DNA of 34,157 nt from JANNOG01 sp050329835 (GTDB taxonomy: Bacteria; Actinomycetota; Actinomycetes; Actinomycetales; JBBAYJ01), in the NCBI GenBank assembly GCA_050329835.1, contig JBHJOJ010000239.1, forward strand, positions 1 to 34,157, given 5' to 3'. Shown here piece by piece: positions 30,958-34,157 of this stretch (position 1 is the first letter of the stretch; each line of letters starts with the position of its first letter). The position numbers and the translations under genes are program-made. The notes under the pieces are model-generated. The model was given only the letters and a program-made list of their open reading frames with translations. It made no database searches and was not told the DNA's origin.

Positions 30958-31595
30958 GGTCGCCGAGCGTAGCCAGCCGTCGCCGGCCCGGGGCGCAGCC
31001 TCCGGGAACCCGCGGCCTCCCGCCGGAGCCCGTCGCGCGCGACGGTCGCCAGCACGTCGACGACGAGGGGCCGCTCGACCTCCTTGATGCGCTCGTGCAG
31101 CGCGGCCTCGTCGTCGCCGGGGCGGACGTCGACGGCGCGCTGCGCGAGCACGGGGCCGGTGTCGACGCCCTCGTCGACGAGGTGGACGGTGCAGCCGGTG
31201 ATCGCCACCCCGTAGGCGAGCGCGTCCCGCACCGCGTGGGCCCCGGGGAAGGCGGGCAGCAGTGCCGGATGGGTGTTGAGGATGCGGTCGGGGAAGGCGG
31301 CGAGCACGCCGGGGCCCAGCACCCGCATGAACCCCAGGCTCGCCACCCAGTCCGGGCGCAGCGCCCGCAGCGTGGCGGCGAGCGCAGCGTCCCAGGCTGC
31401 GCGGTCGGGGTGGTCCGCCGGGGCGACGCAGAGGGCGGTGACGCCGTGCCGGGACGCCACGTCCAGCACGCCGGCCGAGCGGCGGTCGGTGACGACGGCG
31501 ACGGCCTCGAGCGGGAGGTCGCCCCGCCCGGCCGCGGCGAGCACGGCGTCGGTCAGGGAGCCGCCACCGGAGGCCAGGACCGCCAGGCGCCTCAC
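30954..31595 (-). CDS. purN: Phosphoribosylglycinamide formyltransferase PurN
   Basis: A 213-residue folate-dependent GAR transformylase, third step of purine synthesis. Catalytic residues are Asn107 and His109 in ILNTHPALLPAFPG and Asp145 in HLVDEGVDTGPVLAQ. The phosphate-binding loop at the N-terminus reads ASGGGSLTDAVL rather than the common SGxGSNLQAL, losing the Asn; this is an unusual but plausible variant. The GTG start is eight bases after a TAGGGT box whose first three bases are the stop codon of the upstream DUF6350 gene, so the mRNA is probably leaderless. It is coupled to purH. Confidence 0.93.
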   Translation of the reverse strand: MRRLAVLASGGGSLTDAVLAAAGRGDLPLEAVAVVTDRRSAGVLDVASRHGVTALCVAPADHPDRAAWDAALAATLRALRPDWVASLGFMRVLGPGVLAAFPDRILNTHPALLPAFPGAHAVRDALAYGVAITGCTVHLVDEGVDTGPVLAQRAVDVRPGDDEAALHERIKEVERPLVVDVLATVARDGLRREAAGSRRLRPGPATAGYARRP

Positions 31596-31603
31596 GCAGC
31601 GTG

Positions 31604-31609
31604 ACCCTA
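31604..31609 (-). promoter_or_regulatory. -10 box for purN-purH, overlapping the upstream stop codon
   Basis: TAGGGT on the minus strand precedes the purN GTG by eight bases. Its TAG is also the stop codon of the DUF6350 gene. No ribosome site is present. Confidence 0.45.
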
Positions 31610-32956
31610 CCGGCCGGGCCGTCCCCGGCGAGCGGCACCGGCGCGCCGCCGGGGCCCGGACGGGCCGGTGAGGACCGGCCGGCCGTCCAGCAGGTGCAGG
31701 GTCACTCCGGCCAGCAGGGCCCCGACCGCCGTCTCGGCGGCGACCGCGGCCGCCGTCCACCACGGGTCGACCCTCACCGGTCCCCACCCCGCGATCGAGC
31801 CGCCGGCCGCCCAGGCCAGCCCGGCCGCCACGGCGCCCGCCACGGCGCCGACCGCCACGGCGTCCGCGACCCGGCCGGTCACCGACGTCGTCCGGGTGGT
31901 GCGCCGGCGGTGGATCCACCACGCGGCCGCGGCCCCGCCCGCCACCGCGACGAGCACTCCCCCCCAGGCCCACCCGGGGTACGCCCCTGCCGGTCCGAGC
32001 ACCGTGAGCAGCGGCAGGCCCGGCACGTCGGCCACGGTCGAGCCGGACGGCCCGATCGCCTGCGCGCCCACCGCGACCCCCGGTCCCGCCAGGACGGCGG
32101 CCGCCCAGATCACGACGGTCGGCACCGCGACCACCTGGAGGAGCAGGAGGAAGACCCCGCCCACCGGTCCCGGGGCGAGCGCGGCCGTCCGGTCGGCCGT
32201 CGCCGCCAGGCCGTTCACCTGGGCCGCGAGGACGACGACCGAGGCGCCGAGGAGCCAGCACAGCACCGCGACCGTCCCCGCCGGACCCCAGCGCCGGACA
32301 GGACGCGAGACGACCCGCGGCAGCCGGCCCAGGACCCGGGACCCGGCACGGACGGCGACGCCGGCCGCGGTCGCCAGCGCGGCGAGCCCGGCGGTGGCCA
32401 GCGCCGCGGCGTAGGGGTCGAGGACGACGCCCGGACTCCTCGCCCAGGTGGCGACCACCAGGCCGAGCAGGCCGCTGACGACGGCCCCGGCCGCGACGGC
32501 CGCGGACAGCGCGCCGGCCGACCCGCGCCACACGACGGCCAGGCGGGCGAGCCGACGGCCCGACCGGAGGTGCAGGGCGGCGATGGCCGCGGTGAGCCCG
32601 AGCGGGGTGAGGGAGACGGGCTGCGGACCTGCGCCGCCGCTCGCCACGGGCTGGCCGAGTGCGATGTCCGCGTGATGGCCGAGCAGCCAGACGGCGGCCC
32701 CGACCCGGGCCGCCCCGCTCCACGACGAGTCGGGGTCGGTGGCGGTGGTCCAGCCGACGACCACGGTCCCGGCGACGGCGAGCAGCCCCAGCACGGTGGC
32801 GCTCACGGCGTGACCGGCGCCCGAGCGCAGGAGTTCGGCCCAGGTCGGCACGGCCCGCGAGGTCTCGCGCGGGGTGTCGCGCGGTCCGGTGGGGGTTGCG
32901 GCGCGAGCAGCGGGGAGAGCGGGAGGGCGGGCACCGGATCGCCCGGTCGTCACCAC
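31607..32956 (-). CDS. DUF6350 (PerM-like) multi-pass membrane protein
   Basis: A protein of about 449 residues with roughly ten hydrophobic helices, such as AVSATVLGLLAVAGTVVVGW, LSAAVAAGAVVSGLLGLVVA and VFLLLLQVVAVPTVVIWAAAVL, and an Arg-rich C-terminal tail. Position directly before purN-purH and overall topology match the actinobacterial DUF6350 family, which includes mycobacterial PerM, a cell-division-associated membrane protein. The start is uncertain: two consecutive GTG codons at 32956 and 32953 follow a G-rich run, while the frame is open to 33115. It lacks motifs that would show enzymatic activity. Confidence 0.68.
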   Translation of the reverse strand: MVTTGRSGARPPALPAARAATPTGPRDTPRETSRAVPTWAELLRSGAGHAVSATVLGLLAVAGTVVVGWTTATDPDSSWSGAARVGAAVWLLGHHADIALGQPVASGGAGPQPVSLTPLGLTAAIAALHLRSGRRLARLAVVWRGSAGALSAAVAAGAVVSGLLGLVVATWARSPGVVLDPYAAALATAGLAALATAAGVAVRAGSRVLGRLPRVVSRPVRRWGPAGTVAVLCWLLGASVVVLAAQVNGLAATADRTAALAPGPVGGVFLLLLQVVAVPTVVIWAAAVLAGPGVAVGAQAIGPSGSTVADVPGLPLLTVLGPAGAYPGWAWGGVLVAVAGGAAAAWWIHRRRTTRTTSVTGRVADAVAVGAVAGAVAAGLAWAAGGSIAGWGPVRVDPWWTAAAVAAETAVGALLAGVTLHLLDGRPVLTGPSGPRRRAGAARRGRPGR

Positions 32957-33036
32957 CCCCCCAGGGTGACCACCGACTCCGCCCCGCCACGGGCGCCACG
33001 CCGGACGTCGGGTCGGCGGTTCGCCTGCCGAAACGG

Positions 33037-33064
33037 TTGCCGGGGGTTCAGGGCGTGTTAACCT
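33037..33064 (+). promoter_or_regulatory. Vegetative-type promoter before a hairpin
   Basis: TTGCCG (33037-33042) and TAACCT (33059-33064) are separated by 16 bases, giving a predicted start near 33071. The transcript would run into the strong hairpin at 33093-33126. Confidence 0.5.
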
Positions 33065-33092
33065 GTCGTTCGCTCTGGAGGGAGCGGAGAGG

Positions 33093-33126
33093 CGGCGGCC
33101 CCGGTGATTCGTCACCGGGGCCGCCG
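33093..33126 (+). terminator. Perfect 15-bp UUCG hairpin (terminator or attenuator)
   Basis: CGGCGGCCCCGGTGA (33093-33107), loop TTCG, and the exact complement (33112-33126) are followed by the T-containing TTCGTCT. It begins only about 22 bases after the predicted start site, so the promoter and hairpin together would give a short RNA of about 60 bases, or attenuate the gene at 33213. Confidence 0.65.
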
Positions 33127-33212
33127 TTCGTCTCCGGGCCCGGATCGTGGCGTCTCGGCGCGCCCTGTGGACAACGGTCTCGGCACGGGTCGCGGCGGGC
33201 AGCCTGGCCCGG

Positions 33213-34157
33213 GTGGACAGCGACTTGGCCGGGTTGCTCGCCGTCCGCGGTGTCGTGGACCGCGGCGACCTGCGGGCGGCTGCGGTGCGACCGGGCGCAG
33301 TGCGCTGGGCGCTCGACCGCGGCCTGCTGCTGCGCGTCGCCGACGGCGCCTTCGCCGACCCGGTCGCGTGGCGGACGTGGTCACCGGCACGACGTCATCT
33401 CGCCCTGCTGAGGCCGGCGCTGCGACGCGCCGGTCCGGGCGCGGTCGTCGCCGGCTCCTCGGCGGCGGCCGTCTGGGGGCTGCCGCTCGTCGGCGGACCT
33501 CCCGCCCGGCCGGTGCTGCTCCGCCCGCGCTCGCCGGCTCGCCGGGAGCACGCAGGCGCGGCACGGTCGGTGATCGGCCGCCGGGCGTGGCTGGAACCGG
33601 ACGAGGTGGTCGTGGTGCACGGGATCCCGGTGACCACACCCGCTCGGACGTTCGTCGACATGTCGAGGGCCACCGACGGCCCGTGGGCCCTGGCCATGGC
33701 CGACGCCCTCCGCCGCGGGGGCGCCTCGGCCGCGGATCTCCGCTCGGCGGCAGCGCGGCGACCGGGGCTGCCCGGCTCCCGTCGCGCCCGGTGGGCGGCC
33801 GAGCGTGCGAGCCCGCTGCCGGAGAGCCCCCTGGAGTCGGTGGCACGGGGGGTGATGCTCGTCCTCGGTCTCCCCGAGCCGGACCTCCAGGTCTGGATCA
33901 GCGGGGACGCGGGCGGCGTCACCCGGTATCGCGCCGACCTCTACGTCCCGGCGTTCCGCACCGTCATCGAGGCCGACGGCAAGGTCAAGTACCAGGGCCG
34001 AGCTGCGGACCCAAGCCAGTCGTGGCGGGACAAGCGACGCCGCGACGACTTCATGAGCTGGGGACACGAGGTCGAGCGGTTCGTCGCCGCCGACGCCCAC
34101 CGTCCCGAGGAGTGGGGCCGTCGCCTCCTGCGCACCTTCGACCGCTCCCGCACCCGC
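33213..34157 (+). CDS. AbiEi-N-like / DUF559-like endonuclease-fold protein, 3' truncated
   Basis: The frame is open to the window edge (315 codons). The N-terminal 45 residues resemble the winged-helix AbiEi antitoxin-type domain (LLAVRGVVDRGDLRAA, WALDRGLLLRVADGAF). The middle reads GSSAAAVWGLPL and GIPVTTPARTFVDM, standard for this family. The C-terminal part has a Vsr/DUF559-like PD-(D/E)xK pattern: Glu in SPLESVARG, Asp in YRADLYVP and E-x-D in TVIEADGKVKY, then DKRRRDDFMSWGHEV. Such proteins are very common in actinobacterial genomes and have no proven function; no AbiEii toxin is visible. The GTG at 33213 fits the domain start; an in-frame GTG at 33147 is possible. Confidence 0.72.
   Translation, partial: MDSDLAGLLAVRGVVDRGDLRAAAVRPGAVRWALDRGLLLRVADGAFADPVAWRTWSPARRHLALLRPALRRAGPGAVVAGSSAAAVWGLPLVGGPPARPVLLRPRSPARREHAGAARSVIGRRAWLEPDEVVVVHGIPVTTPARTFVDMSRATDGPWALAMADALRRGGASAADLRSAAARRPGLPGSRRARWAAERASPLPESPLESVARGVMLVLGLPEPDLQVWISGDAGGVTRYRADLYVPAFRTVIEADGKVKYQGRAADPSQSWRDKRRRDDFMSWGHEVERFVAADAHRPEEWGRRLLRTFDRSRTR

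Noticed and set aside
31601..33061. A 486-residue plus-strand frame opposite the DUF6350 gene
   Set aside because: Its Arg/Pro/Gly/Asp composition is that of a shadow; the minus strand encodes regular hydrophobic helices.
33166..33174. A replication origin
   Set aside because: A single DnaA box without a cluster, an A+T-rich unwinding region, or dnaA/dnaN genes nearby.
33213..34157. A type IV toxin-antitoxin (AbiE) system
   Set aside because: Only an AbiEi-like N-terminal domain is present, fused to a DUF559-like region. No AbiEii nucleotidyltransferase toxin is seen, and such stand-alone proteins are common in actinobacteria.

Overview
The window is very G+C-rich DNA (roughly 70-75%) with many GTG starts, four-base ATGA/GTGA gene overlaps, -10 boxes placed 6-8 bases before start codons (leaderless transcripts) and actinobacteria-specific membrane families (DUF3017, DUF6350/PerM-like). 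It is almost certainly chromosomal DNA of a free-living actinomycete; a soil lineage such as Geodermatophilaceae is my guess. I see no phage, transposon, CRISPR array, tRNA or rRNA.

Region by region. (1) 375-2985: a small signalling island with a Ras-like/conservon-type GTPase whose G3 and G4 motifs have drifted, a Roadblock/LC7 protein and, convergent to them, a Roadblock/LC7 - protoglobin - V4R operon. (2) 3194-4494: a translationally coupled BON-OmpA membrane protein and a membrane-anchored coiled-coil protein. (3) 4511-11468: secreted phosphate-scavenging genes. A PhoX-type phosphatase and an ExeM/NucH-type nuclease carrying a C-terminal fasciclin domain are each preceded by 11-bp direct repeats matching the actinobacterial PHO box. 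An OmpR-family two-component system lies between them. (4) 11568-14630: a sulfonate/taurine-type ABC transporter operon led by a SAM riboswitch and a 29-residue cysteine-containing leader peptide; its ATPase gene is broken by one in-frame amber codon. (5) 14721-22224: a secreted 1945-residue amylopullulanase flanked by two paralogous MarR-like regulators, plus the frameshifted remains of an LPXTG-type wall-anchored protein. (6) 22248-23876: a lone chemoreceptor. (7) 23990-31595: a one-carbon/purine block with a ZTP riboswitch upstream of glyA-folD, an OsmC-like gene, purU, mdh, a DUF3017 gene, purH and purN. (8) 31607-34157: a DUF6350 membrane protein, a promoter followed by a perfect 15-bp UUCG hairpin, and a truncated AbiEi-N/DUF559-like gene running off the window.

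How the genes work together. Region 3 looks like a small Pho regulon: the nuclease degrades extracellular DNA and PhoX releases phosphate from the esters. Region 4 is a sulfur-acquisition locus under two nested sulfur-sensing leaders. Region 7 joins 10-formyl-THF production (GlyA, FolD) with its use (PurN, PurH) and its hydrolysis (PurU); ZTP, the signal of 10-formyl-THF shortage, is sensed by the riboswitch before glyA. The least explained system is region 1, where a GTPase, two Roadblock proteins, a haem globin and a V4R (Bet3-like) ligand-binding protein sit together.
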